A DNA stretch of 17,980 bases from an uncultured Flavobacterium sp. (GTDB lineage Bacteria; Bacteroidota; Bacteroidia; Flavobacteriales; Flavobacteriaceae), in contig NZ_CAMLIX010000094.1 of NCBI RefSeq assembly GCF_946479975.1, positions 1 to 17,980 of the forward strand. The letters are read 5' to 3'. Under the pieces are notes generated by a model. That model did not search any database and was not told where the DNA came from. It saw only the letters and a program-made list of their open reading frames with translations. Of this stretch, positions 1 through 6,667 are shown in pieces; within the stretch, counting starts at the first letter, position 1, and every line of letters starts with the position of its first letter. Both the position numbers and the translations under genes were made by a program.

Positions 1-36
1 TGGAATTTGGAATTTAAAAAATTTGGAATTTTTTTG
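1..36. repeat. TTGGAATTT short repeats at the window start
   Basis: TTGGAATTT or TGGAATTT occurs three times in 36 bases. The same word recurs in the acpP terminator loop (about 2073-2099) and at 17871-17881. It is a simple intergenic repeat of flavobacterial type with no known role. Confidence 0.5.
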
Positions 37-98
37 TAACCTGAATTTAAAAACCGTCGTCATATGAGGTATATCAATCAATTAAAAACATAAAAATC

Positions 99-446
99 AT
101 GGATGAGAAAATTTTAATTCCAATCAGCTTTTTCTTAATGGTCTTCGGGATCATTTATTTAATTTACTCAACAAGAAATAGAGAACGTTTGGCTCTTATA
201 GAAAAAGGTGTAGATGCCAGTATCTTTTTTCAAGGAAAAGGAAATGCAGTTCCAGCTTGGAAAGTCTTTGTAGTAAATCTAGCATTCTTATTAATAGGAG
301 TAGGAATAGGTATATTTCTAGCTTTGTTAATTACAACTTATACATCATTAAATGACGGGGCAGTTTATCCTTCAATTATATTTATAATGTCTGGTATTGG
401 ACTTTTAGTTGGATTTAAAACCGCTAAAGATTTAGATAAAGAGTAA
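99..446 (+). CDS. DUF6249-like small inner-membrane protein
   Basis: This 115-residue protein has three hydrophobic segments at about residues 7-24, 56-80 and 90-107, so it should sit in the inner membrane. The stretch RERLALIEKGVDASIF after the first helix is typical of the DUF6249 family of Bacteroidota membrane proteins, which often lie next to a sigma-factor gene. The upstream neighbour is outside the window. No biochemical role is known and none is claimed. The ATG at 99 is preceded by an A-rich tract rather than a Shine-Dalgarno sequence. The gene ends 25 nt before a hairpin that also serves convergent rnhA. The gene call is secure; the family name is from memory. Confidence 0.8.
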   Translation: MDEKILIPISFFLMVFGIIYLIYSTRNRERLALIEKGVDASIFFQGKGNAVPAWKVFVVNLAFLLIGVGIGIFLALLITTYTSLNDGAVYPSIIFIMSGIGLLVGFKTAKDLDKE

Positions 447-470
447 GTAGGAAATTTAAGTTAGTACAAA

Positions 471-500
471 AAACGCATCAATTATTTGATGCGTTTTTTT
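471..500. terminator. Bidirectional intrinsic terminator between the DUF6249 gene and rnhA
   Basis: A 10-bp perfect stem AAACGCATCA/TGATGCGTTT with a 6-nt loop is followed by a T-run on the + strand and has an A-run on its left flank. It can therefore terminate both converging transcripts. The stop codon of rnhA overlaps the end of the T-run. Confidence 0.85.
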
Positions 501-975
501 ATTCTTTAGAACCAATGGTTTCGTAATAAACATCTACAGAAAGTTTTGGCTGCATAGATGCCATAACAGCCAATTGATCACAACGTTCGTTTTGTGGATG
601 ATTATTATGACCTTTTATCCATTTAAAATCAACTTGATGTTTTCGATATACAATTAAAAAACGTTTCCATAAATCTGGATTTTTTCGTCCGGCAAATTTT
701 TTTTTCTCCCATCCTAACACCCATTTTTTTTCAACCGAATCAACTACATATTTAGAATCTGAAATGACAAGAACTTTCATATTCGGATTCTTTAATTTTT
801 CTAAACCAACAATTACGGCTAGCAATTCCATTCTATTATTGGTAGTAAGTCGAAAACCTTCGTAGAATTCTTTTTTATGCGGCGTGCCAACCAATTCCAT
901 TACGACACCATATCCGCCATTTCCTGGATTTCCTTTTGCAGCGCCGTCTGTATATATATGTACTTCGTGAGACAT
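499..975 (-). CDS. rnhA: Ribonuclease HI
   Basis: RNase HI cleaves the RNA strand of RNA-DNA hybrids (R-loops, primers, misinserted ribonucleotides) in the cytoplasm, using two metal ions. The 158-residue protein has the usual length of the bacterial enzyme and all catalytic acids. D10 is in YTDGAAKGNPG, E50 in NNRMELLAV, D73 in ISDSKYVVD, and D133 follows the GHNNHPQNERCDQLA segment that also carries H123. The basic loop around residues 87-98 (WEKKKFAGRKNP) corresponds to the substrate-handle region of the E. coli enzyme. The gene follows purN on the same strand across an 84-nt AT-rich spacer, so cotranscription is possible. The start MSHEVHIYTDG fits the family. Confidence 0.96.
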   Translation of the reverse strand: MSHEVHIYTDGAAKGNPGNGGYGVVMELVGTPHKKEFYEGFRLTTNNRMELLAVIVGLEKLKNPNMKVLVISDSKYVVDSVEKKWVLGWEKKKFAGRKNPDLWKRFLIVYRKHQVDFKWIKGHNNHPQNERCDQLAVMASMQPKLSVDVYYETIGSKE

Positions 976-999
976 TTAATTCTAGATTGTTGATTTTAG

Positions 1000-1028
1000 A
1001 TTTTAGATTGCTCTAATTAATCTAAAAT
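1000..1028 (-). repeat. AT-rich hairpin between purN and rnhA
   Basis: A perfect 10-bp inverted repeat ATTTTAGATT/AATCTAAAAT surrounds a 9-nt spacer. Additional direct copies of TTTTAGATT lie beside it at about 985-1009. There is no T-run after it on the minus strand, so it is not a clear terminator. It could be a weak attenuator or only low-complexity spacer sequence. Confidence 0.4.
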
Positions 1029-1059
1029 TCATTTTTGTAATTGTAATTGATTTTTAGAT

Positions 1060-1623
1060 TTACTCTCCCAATAATTGATGAATAATCTCTGGAAAATGTT
1101 TTTGTTCCAGTTCATGAATTTTCTCGGCAACAGTTTCTGGCGTATCTTCATCCGTTAAGGCCACATTGGCTTGAAAAATAATCCCGCCTTCGTCATAATG
1201 TTCGTTTACATAATGAATAGAAATTCCGGTTTCTTTTTCTTTATTATTCACTATTGCTCTGTGAATGTGCATTCCGTACATTCCTTTACCACCATAATTA
1301 GGTAAAAGTGCTGGATGAATATTGATTATTTTGTTTGGATATTGTTCGATTATATTTTCAGGAAATTTCAATAAGAAACCAGCAAGGACGATTAAATCTG
1401 GAGCGATTTCTTGCACTTTTTGTAATACGTTTCTTTCTATTAGTTCGTTTTTTGAGAAGATTTCAACTGGAATTTGATGATTTTTTGCTCTTTCAATCAC
1501 TTTTGCCGAAGCATTATTTGTAAAAACAGAAACTACCTTCGCAATTTCAGAGTTCGAGAAATATTTTATAATGTTTTCTGCGTTAGTTCCTGAACCTGAG
1601 GCAAAAACGATAATTTTTTTCAT
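1060..1623 (-). CDS. purN: Phosphoribosylglycinamide formyltransferase (PurN)
   Basis: PurN transfers a formyl group from 10-formyl-tetrahydrofolate to GAR to make FGAR, the third step of purine synthesis, in the cytoplasm. The start is placed at the internal ATG at 1623 (MKKIIVFASGSGTN), giving 187 residues. The open frame runs to 1722, but the extra 33 residues are a non-conserved leader and the glycine-rich phosphate loop GSGTN must lie near the N-terminus. The catalytic triad of the family is visible as N101 and H103 in NIHPALLPNYGGKGMYG and D144 in HYVNEHYDEGG. It is divergent from acpP. No purine riboswitch could be recognised in the 175-nt spacer. Codon use is like its neighbours. Confidence 0.95.
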   Translation of the reverse strand: MKKIIVFASGSGTNAENIIKYFSNSEIAKVVSVFTNNASAKVIERAKNHQIPVEIFSKNELIERNVLQKVQEIAPDLIVLAGFLLKFPENIIEQYPNKIINIHPALLPNYGGKGMYGMHIHRAIVNNKEKETGISIHYVNEHYDEGGIIFQANVALTDEDTPETVAEKIHELEQKHFPEIIHQLLGE

Positions 1624-1739
1624 AAAGTTGTGTGTTTTGAGACTGCAAAAAACGGAATAAAAATCGAAAATAAATAGTATTAAAAGGGCTTTCTTGAAAT
1701 TAATTTTATAAATTAGTGTCACATTTATAAACTAAATAG

Positions 1740-1768
1740 TTGTTTTAAAATAAAGTTTTTTATTTTTG
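1740..1768 (+). promoter_or_regulatory. Promoter of acpP
   Basis: TTG at 1740-1742 and TATTTTTG at 1761-1768 are separated by 18 nt. This matches the Flavobacterium consensus TTG-N17-23-TAnnTTTG exactly. The start site would be near 1774, about 25 nt upstream of the acpP ATG. Confidence 0.8.
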
Positions 1769-1798
1769 CCAACAAATTAAATTCTAAAATTAAAGATT

Positions 1799-2035
1799 AT
1801 GTCAGACATTGCATCAAGAGTAAAAGCGATTATCGTAGACAAATTAGGTGTTGACGAAAACGAAGTTGTAACAGAAGCAAGCTTCACTAATGATTTAGGA
1901 GCTGACTCATTAGACACTGTTGAGCTTATTATGGAATTCGAAAAAGAATTTGATATTCAAATTCCAGACGATCAAGCAGAAAACATTGCTACTGTTGGTC
2001 AAGCTATTTCTTATATCGAAGAAGCTAAAAAATAA
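1799..2035 (+). CDS. acpP: Acyl carrier protein
   Basis: ACP carries growing acyl chains on a 4'-phosphopantetheine arm during type II fatty-acid synthesis. The 78-residue acidic protein has the standard length and the modification motif GADSLD with S37 as the attachment serine. The recognition helix [20 protein letters not shown] follows it. It has its own promoter and its own strong terminator, so it can be made in excess over fabF, as expected for an abundant carrier protein. The downstream fabF product (KAS II) is its enzymatic partner. Confidence 0.97.
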   Translation: MSDIASRVKAIIVDKLGVDENEVVTEASFTNDLGADSLDTVELIMEFEKEFDIQIPDDQAENIATVGQAISYIEEAKK

Positions 2036-2149
2036 TAATACCACACCCGAATTTTAAAAACCCAATTTTTTGAAATTCCAGATTCCAATTTTGGAATTTG
2101 TTTTTTTAGAACTTGAAAATTTTTAAAAATCGGGTGTTATTATTTTTTT
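2034..2149 (+). terminator. Long nested hairpin terminator of acpP
   Basis: The outer arms (about 2034-2050 and 2130-2144) pair as AATAATA..ACACCCGA with TCGGGTGTTATTATT, with a two-base CC bulge, and the pairing continues into A/T tracts. A run of seven T closes the structure at 2143-2149. An inner hairpin AAATTCCA/TGGAATTT lies in the loop at about 2073-2099. The shape fits an intrinsic terminator with a large structured loop. Confidence 0.75.
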
Positions 2150-2164
2150 AAATTTAAAATTAGA

Positions 2165-2193
2165 TTGATCTTCAATCAAAAAAGATATATTTT
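2165..2193 (+). promoter_or_regulatory. Promoter of fabF
   Basis: TTG at 2165-2167 and TATATTTT at 2186-2193 are separated by 18 nt. The -7 box matches TAnnTTTG except for the last base. A start near 2199 would place the hairpin at 2203-2242 at the very 5' end of the fabF message. Confidence 0.6.
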
Positions 2194-2202
2194 ATTGTAA
2201 TT

Positions 2203-2242
2203 CCCATGGCTCTTAAGTAACAACAAGTTAAGAAAGCGTGGG
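2203..2242 (+). promoter_or_regulatory. Hairpin in the fabF 5' leader
   Basis: An imperfect stem pairs CCCA (2203-2206) with TGGG (2239-2242) and CTTAA (2212-2216) with TTAAG (2228-2232), with a small internal loop and an 11-nt apical loop GTAACAACAAG. A T-rich stretch TTTTATTTGTTT follows it. It may be a stability element, a weak attenuator or a regulatory leader. No known RNA family is recognised. Confidence 0.45.
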
Positions 2243-2274
2243 TTTTATTTGTTTAAAGTACAAAATACATATTT

Positions 2275-3528
2275 ATGGCATTAAGGCGAGTTGTTGTAAC
2301 AGGATTAGGTGCACTTACTCCTATCGGGAATAATATCCAGGAATATTGGGATGCACTTGTGAATGGGGTTAGCGGAGCGGCTCCTATAACATATTATGAT
2401 ACAGAAAAGCATAAAACGAAATTTGCCTGCGAAGTGAAAAACTTCAATATTGAAGATTACATGGATCGTAAGGAATCTCGTCGATTAGATAAATTTGCAC
2501 AATACGCTGTTGCTGCCAGTGATGAAGCTATTAAAGATGCTGGAATCACAAATGATAATGTAAACAAACAAAGAGTTGGTGTTATCTGGGGTGCAGGAAT
2601 TGGAGGTCTGGAAACTTTCCAAGACGAAGTTATGTACTACGCAAAAGGTGATGGAACTCCAAAGTTCAATCCTTTCTTTATTCCAAAAATGATTGCCGAT
2701 ATTGCTCCTGCACATATTTCTATGCGTAATGGCTATATGGGGCCAAATTATACTACAGTTTCTGCTTGTGCATCTTCTGCAAATGCTTTAATTGATGCTT
2801 TCAACTACATTCGTTTAGGAATGTGTGATGTTATTATTTCTGGAGGTTCTGAAGCTGCGGTTACAATTGCAGGTATGGGAGGTTTTAGTTCAATGCACGC
2901 ATTATCTACAAGAAACGATAGTCCTGAAACAGCTTCAAGACCTTTTGACGCAACTAGAGATGGTTTCGTATTAGGAGAAGGAGCAGGAGCTTTGGTTCTT
3001 GAAGATTACGAACATGCAAAAGCCAGAGGTGCAAAAATTTATTGTGAAGTTGGCGGCGGCGGAATGTCATCTGATGCTTACCACTTAACAGCACCACACC
3101 CAGAAGGAATTGGAGTTATTGCCGTAATGGAAAATACTTTGAGAGATGCTGGAATGAAACCAGAAGATATTGATCACATTAATACTCACGGAACTTCTAC
3201 TCCATTAGGAGATGTTGCTGAGTTAAAAGCGATTAGTAAAGTCTTTGGAGATCATGCAAAAAACATCAACATTAACTCAACAAAATCAATGACAGGACAC
3301 TTACTTGGTGCTGCTGGAGCTATCGAAGCAATTGCTTCTATTCTGGCAATGAAACACAGTATTGTTCCTCCAACGATTAATCATACTGTTGTTGACGAAA
3401 ACATTGACCCATCTTTAAACCTTACTTTAAACAAACCTCAAAAAAGAGAGGTAAATGTTGCTATGAGTAATACATTTGGTTTTGGTGGACACAATGCTTG
3501 CGTTTTGTTTAAAAAATTAGCTGACTAA
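2275..3528 (+). CDS. fabF: Beta-ketoacyl-ACP synthase II
   Basis: KAS II condenses malonyl-ACP with acyl-ACP to extend fatty acids in the cytoplasm and is a thiolase-fold homodimer. The 417-residue length is standard. The nucleophile is C165 in TTVSACASSANA. The two catalytic histidines are H305 (INTHGTSTPLGD) and H342 (KSMTGHLLGAAGA), with K337 before the latter. The end GFGGHNACVLFKK is the conserved C-terminal strand. The ATG at 2275 gives the typical MxLRRVVVTGLGALTPIG start. Its substrate carrier AcpP is encoded just upstream, and rnc begins 9 nt downstream, so fabF and rnc likely share a message. A promoter and a leader hairpin lie upstream. Confidence 0.97.
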   Translation: MALRRVVVTGLGALTPIGNNIQEYWDALVNGVSGAAPITYYDTEKHKTKFACEVKNFNIEDYMDRKESRRLDKFAQYAVAASDEAIKDAGITNDNVNKQRVGVIWGAGIGGLETFQDEVMYYAKGDGTPKFNPFFIPKMIADIAPAHISMRNGYMGPNYTTVSACASSANALIDAFNYIRLGMCDVIISGGSEAAVTIAGMGGFSSMHALSTRNDSPETASRPFDATRDGFVLGEGAGALVLEDYEHAKARGAKIYCEVGGGGMSSDAYHLTAPHPEGIGVIAVMENTLRDAGMKPEDIDHINTHGTSTPLGDVAELKAISKVFGDHAKNININSTKSMTGHLLGAAGAIEAIASILAMKHSIVPPTINHTVVDENIDPSLNLTLNKPQKREVNVAMSNTFGFGGHNACVLFKKLAD

Positions 3529-3537
3529 TTTCTGTAT

Positions 3538-4278
3538 ATGAATATTATCAAAAAAATATTTTCTAAATCCCGTTCTCTAGAAGACGGGATTTTTTTTGAC
3601 ACTATTCAGAAAATTCTAGGTTTTCCGCCTTCTAACATTGATTTTTACCGAAGAGCCTTTACACATCGCTCTTCTAATAAGTTAGATCAAAATGGTCAGG
3701 CCATTAATTATGAACGTTTGGAATTTTTAGGAGATGCCATGTTAAGTGCTGTTATTGCGGCACATTTGTTTACTAAAGCTCCAAATGGCGACGAAGGCTA
3801 TTTGACAAAAATGCGTTCAAAAATTGTGAGCCGTGAGCATTTAAACGAGTTAGGGAAAGATCTGAATTTAGTGCAGTTTGTAGAGAGTAAAGTGCCTATT
3901 CAGCATTTTGGAGAAAATATTCATGGTAATATTTTTGAATCTCTTGTTGGCGCAATTTATTTAGATAAAGGCTATCCTTTTTGTGAACGATTTATTCAAA
4001 AAAGAGTAGTTACACCTTATGTCGATATTGCTCGACTAGAAGGAAAAGTTATAAGTTATAAAAGTCTTGTTATCGAATGGTGCCAGAAGGAAAAAAGAGT
4101 TTTTCATTATGACATTTTTGAAGATAACGGCATAGACGGACAGCGACTATTTGGTGTCAAATTAAGTATTGATGATAAAGTTGTTGCACGCGCGAGAGCA
4201 ACTTCAAAAAAGAAAGCAGAAGAAAAAGCATCGCAAAGAGCTTATTTTGCTTTTCAAGAGAAAATTGACAAGAAATAG
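3538..4278 (+). CDS. rnc: Ribonuclease III
   Basis: RNase III cuts double-stranded RNA, processes rRNA precursors and controls mRNA stability. The catalytic domain is at about residues 20-165, with the signature YERLEFLGDAML carrying E59, E62 and D66 and the second motif NIFESLVGAIYLDKGY carrying E134. The residue aligned with the metal-linked Asp (D114 of E. coli) is N131 here. From memory this Asn is common in Bacteroidota, so loss of activity is not implied. A dsRNA-binding domain fills about residues 172-240, ending in ATSKKKAEEKASQRAY. No alternative start lies between M1 and the catalytic domain, so translation must cross the terminator-like hairpin at codons 10-20. At 246 residues it is slightly longer than the E. 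coli protein because of its N-terminal extension. Confidence 0.95.
   Translation: MNIIKKIFSKSRSLEDGIFFDTIQKILGFPPSNIDFYRRAFTHRSSNKLDQNGQAINYERLEFLGDAMLSAVIAAHLFTKAPNGDEGYLTKMRSKIVSREHLNELGKDLNLVQFVESKVPIQHFGENIHGNIFESLVGAIYLDKGYPFCERFIQKRVVTPYVDIARLEGKVISYKSLVIEWCQKEKRVFHYDIFEDNGIDGQRLFGVKLSIDDKVVARARATSKKKAEEKASQRAYFAFQEKIDKK
3565..3597 (+). terminator. Intrinsic-terminator-like hairpin inside the 5' end of rnc
   Basis: A perfect 9-bp stem AAATCCCGT (3565-3573) / ACGGGATTT (3584-3592) has a 10-nt loop and runs directly into eight consecutive T (3590-3597). It occupies codons 10-20 of rnc, encoding KSRSLEDGIFF. It lies 37 nt past the fabF stop, where a ribosome finishing fabF would no longer cover it. 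It may terminate most fabF transcripts and limit rnc expression. Confidence 0.6.
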
Positions 4279-4354
4279 CTGCAAAAATGTTGTAAGTATC
4301 ACAATGCTATAACGTTTTCGTTTATAATTTAACAAAACAAGAACGTCATTACTG

Positions 4355-4384
4355 TTGAAGCTCCGCTTAGAAATAGTATATTTA
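4355..4384 (+). promoter_or_regulatory. Promoter of the IPExxxVDY gene and pyk
   Basis: TTG at 4355-4357 and TATATTTA at 4377-4384 are separated by 19 nt, matching TTG-N17-23-TAnnTTTG except for the last base. The transcript would start about 12 nt before the ATG at 4404, which leaves a very short leader. Confidence 0.6.
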
Positions 4385-4403
4385 CAACTTGATTTTTCAA
4401 GAC

Positions 4404-4892
4404 ATGGCTATTCATAGATTGGATTTAGACGAATTTGACGAAATTGATTATTATTTAATGGCAATTCATACTTCAGTAGAAGATTATAGATTAGCCTATT
4501 TTATAAATAAAAACCTTCCGATAAACTTAAGTAAGAGCAAAAACGAGATCCATGCTCAAACTAAGGAAGGCCAGGCAAATTTTTCGAGATTCTATTATTA
4601 TGATGAAGAAAAAGCTGTTTCCTGGAATTTAATTCAGAATAAAAATGAAATCATTTCTGTGAGTACAAATGATTTTCAGAATTTGTTTTCTAATGAAACA
4701 AGTGAGGTTTCGACAACAATTCATTTACTTCCTGAATTTAAAAAAGTCGATTTTTTCCTGAAAATAGACAATAGGGAAGAGGCGCTTAATTTTTCAGAAA
4801 TTCAACAAAAATTAAAAACAATAGAAAGTATTGCGGCTATTTATGCTGTAGATACAGACAAAATAAAATCAAAAAACAATCTAATTTTTTAA
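4404..4892 (+). CDS. IPExxxVDY family protein
   Basis: This 162-residue protein belongs to the Bacteroidota family named for its IPExxxVDY motif, seen here as the variant LPEFKKVDF at residues 109-117 (Ile to Leu, Tyr to Phe). It has no signal peptide or membrane segment, so it should be cytoplasmic. The ATG at 4404 (MAIHRLDLDEFDEIDYYLMAIH) is preferred over the upstream TTG at 4389, because the TTG would lie at or before the predicted transcript start. The gene sits 5 nt upstream of pyk, which suggests a shared message. The function of the family is unknown; a link to pyruvate kinase is only suggested by position. Confidence 0.85.
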   Translation: MAIHRLDLDEFDEIDYYLMAIHTSVEDYRLAYFINKNLPINLSKSKNEIHAQTKEGQANFSRFYYYDEEKAVSWNLIQNKNEIISVSTNDFQNLFSNETSEVSTTIHLLPEFKKVDFFLKIDNREEALNFSEIQQKLKTIESIAAIYAVDTDKIKSKNNLIF

Positions 4893-4897
4893 AAAAA

Positions 4898-6331
4898 ATG
4901 TTAACAAACAAGAAAACCAAAATTGTTGCTACACTTGGTCCCGCATGTAGTACAAGAGAGATCATTAAAGATATGATCGATGCAGGGGTTAATGTGTTTA
5001 GAATCAATTTTTCGCATGCAGATTACGAAGGTGTAAAAGAAAAGATTGATATTATTAGAGGCTTAAACGAAGAGTTTGGTTACACTACAGCAATTTTAGG
5101 AGATTTGCAAGGACCAAAACTTAGAGTTGGTGTAATGGAAGAAGGAACTGTTGTTCATGATGGCGATGAAATTACTTTTACAACAGCTGAAGATGTTATC
5201 GGGAATGCTAAAAAAGCATTCATGAAATATCAAAATTTTCCAAATGATGTAAATGTTGGAGAACGTATTTTACTTGATGATGGTAAACTTATTTTTGAAA
5301 TCGTTTCAACAGATAAAAAAACAGAAGTTGTTGCTAGAGTTATTCAAGGTGGAGAATTAAAATCTAAAAAAGGGGTTAATCTTCCAAACACAAAAATTTC
5401 TTTACCAGCTTTAACAGAAAAAGATATCGCCGATGCAATCTTCGCAATCGAGCAAAAAGTAGACTGGATCGCACTTTCATTCGTAAAAACTCCACGCGAT
5501 TTACAAGACTTACAAGAATTAATTGCTAAACATTCTGAAGTTAAAATTCCAATTATTGCTAAAATCGAAATGCCAGAAGCTCTTGAGAACATGGATAAAA
5601 TTGTAGCATATTGTGATGGTTTAATGGTTGCTCGTGGAGATCTTGGTGTTGAGCTTCCAGCTCACGAAGTGCCATTGGTACAAAAAGACTTAATTCGCAG
5701 AGCTAAAACAGCTAGAATTCCAGTTATCGTTGCTACACAAATGATGGAAACAATGATTACAAGTTTAACTCCAACAAGAGCAGAAGTAAACGACGTTGCT
5801 AACTCAGTAATGGATGGGGCAGATGCTGTAATGTTGTCTGGAGAAACTGCGACAGGAAACTATCCAGTACAAGTAATCCAGAGAATGACACAAATTTGTG
5901 AGGCTGTTGAGGATTCAGCGCTTATTCACGTACCTCAAAATACACCACAAATTAAAACAAAACGTTTTGTAACTAAAACAGTTTGTCATCAAGCCGCTTT
6001 ATTGGCTAATGAAATTGAAGCTAAAGCAATTTGTACTTTGACAAATAGTGGTTACACAGCTTTCCAAATTTCAGCTTGGAGACCTTCTACAGCTCATATT
6101 TTAGTATTTACTTCAAACAGAAGAATCTTAACACAATTGAATTTATTATGGGGAGTTAAATCATTCTACTATGATAATGATGAAAGTACAGATGATACTG
6201 TAACAGATGTAAATCAAATTGCAGTTGAAAAAGGATACGCACAAAAAGGAGATTATTTAATCAACCTTGCTGCAATGCCAATTAAAGACAAAGGAATGGT
6301 TAACACGATGAGAGTATCTGAAATCGAATAA
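4898..6331 (+). CDS. pyk: Pyruvate kinase
   Basis: Pyruvate kinase converts phosphoenolpyruvate and ADP to pyruvate and ATP, the last step of glycolysis, in the cytoplasm as a tetramer. The 477-residue protein has the full A, B and C domains. R35, N37 and S39 are in VFRINFSH, the B domain covers about 75-170, and the signature IPIIAKIEMPEA carries K222 and E224. D248 is in MVARGDLGVELP, and MSGET-type loop residues occur in VMLSGETATG. The C domain (about 350-477) binds effectors in relatives; which effector applies here cannot be read from sequence. It follows the IPExxxVDY gene by 5 nt and ends at a strong terminator. Confidence 0.97.
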   Translation: MLTNKKTKIVATLGPACSTREIIKDMIDAGVNVFRINFSHADYEGVKEKIDIIRGLNEEFGYTTAILGDLQGPKLRVGVMEEGTVVHDGDEITFTTAEDVIGNAKKAFMKYQNFPNDVNVGERILLDDGKLIFEIVSTDKKTEVVARVIQGGELKSKKGVNLPNTKISLPALTEKDIADAIFAIEQKVDWIALSFVKTPRDLQDLQELIAKHSEVKIPIIAKIEMPEALENMDKIVAYCDGLMVARGDLGVELPAHEVPLVQKDLIRRAKTARIPVIVATQMMETMITSLTPTRAEVNDVANSVMDGADAVMLSGETATGNYPVQVIQRMTQICEAVEDSALIHVPQNTPQIKTKRFVTKTVCHQAALLANEIEAKAICTLTNSGYTAFQISAWRPSTAHILVFTSNRRILTQLNLLWGVKSFYYDNDESTDDTVTDVNQIAVEKGYAQKGDYLINLAAMPIKDKGMVNTMRVSEIE

Positions 6332-6350
6332 TATTTCTATCATAATTTAA

Positions 6351-6381
6351 AAAAAACCGCTTAGTAATAAGCGGTTTTTTT
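6351..6381 (+). terminator. Terminator of pyk
   Basis: A 7-bp GC-containing stem CCGCTTA/TAAGCGG with a GTAA loop is extended by A/T pairs and followed by seven T. It is a textbook intrinsic terminator at the end of the IPExxxVDY-pyk unit. Confidence 0.9.
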
Positions 6382-6455
6382 GTTTTTAGCCCAAATAATA
6401 TTCATGATGTTTCCTATTACAAATTGAAAACTTTTGTTTCACATTTCGGTTTTTT

Positions 6456-6483
6456 CTTGTTTCATTTTATAATATGAAACAAG
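6456..6483. promoter_or_regulatory. GTTTCAT dyad upstream of the HAD lipoprotein gene
   Basis: A perfect 10-bp inverted repeat CTTGTTTCAT/ATGAAACAAG surrounds an 8-nt spacer TTTATAAT. It lies about 40 bp upstream of the likely -7 box at 6524-6531, the right place for an activator or repressor site. It could also be the remains of a terminator, but no long T-run follows. It lies in the 336-bp gene-free stretch 6332-6667, which otherwise holds the pyk terminator, the promoter below and a second GTTTCA dyad. Confidence 0.5.
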
Positions 6484-6523
6484 CTTAGCCTTATTGTATA
6501 TTACTGTTTACTCATTAATTACT

Positions 6524-6531
6524 TAATTTTG
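6524..6531 (+). promoter_or_regulatory. -7 box for the HAD lipoprotein gene
   Basis: TAATTTTG is an exact TAnnTTTG match. A -33 TTG is not clear; CTG at 6504-6506 with a 17-nt spacer is the nearest. Transcription would start near 6537 and leave a leader of about 130 nt. Confidence 0.45.
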
Positions 6532-6555
6532 ATAGACTTATAATGTAAAACTGAC

Positions 6556-6587
6556 TGTTTCAAATTTTTGAATTCAAATCTGAAACA
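6556..6587. promoter_or_regulatory. Second GTTTCA dyad with an inner palindrome
   Basis: TGTTTCA (6556-6562) and TGAAACA (6581-6587) flank an internal 12-bp palindrome TTTGAATTCAAA (6567-6578). It lies just downstream of the predicted start site, so it could act as a roadblock operator or as a leader hairpin. Confidence 0.45.
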
Positions 6588-6667
6588 TAGCGAAATAGGA
6601 TAACCTATTCTGTGAATTTAGATATAATCAGTAGCAGCTAATTAACTCTTTACAAAATGGAAATACT

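Noticed and set aside
1624..1722. N-terminal extension of PurN by 33 residues
   Set aside because: The glycine-rich loop GSGTN normally begins a few residues from the N-terminus, and the extension is hydrophobic and not family-like. The ATG at 1623 is used instead.
2485..2715. Minus-strand open frames inside fabF, pyk and the C1 peptidase gene
   Set aside because: They are shadows opposite well-conserved genes and have no family resemblance or start signals.
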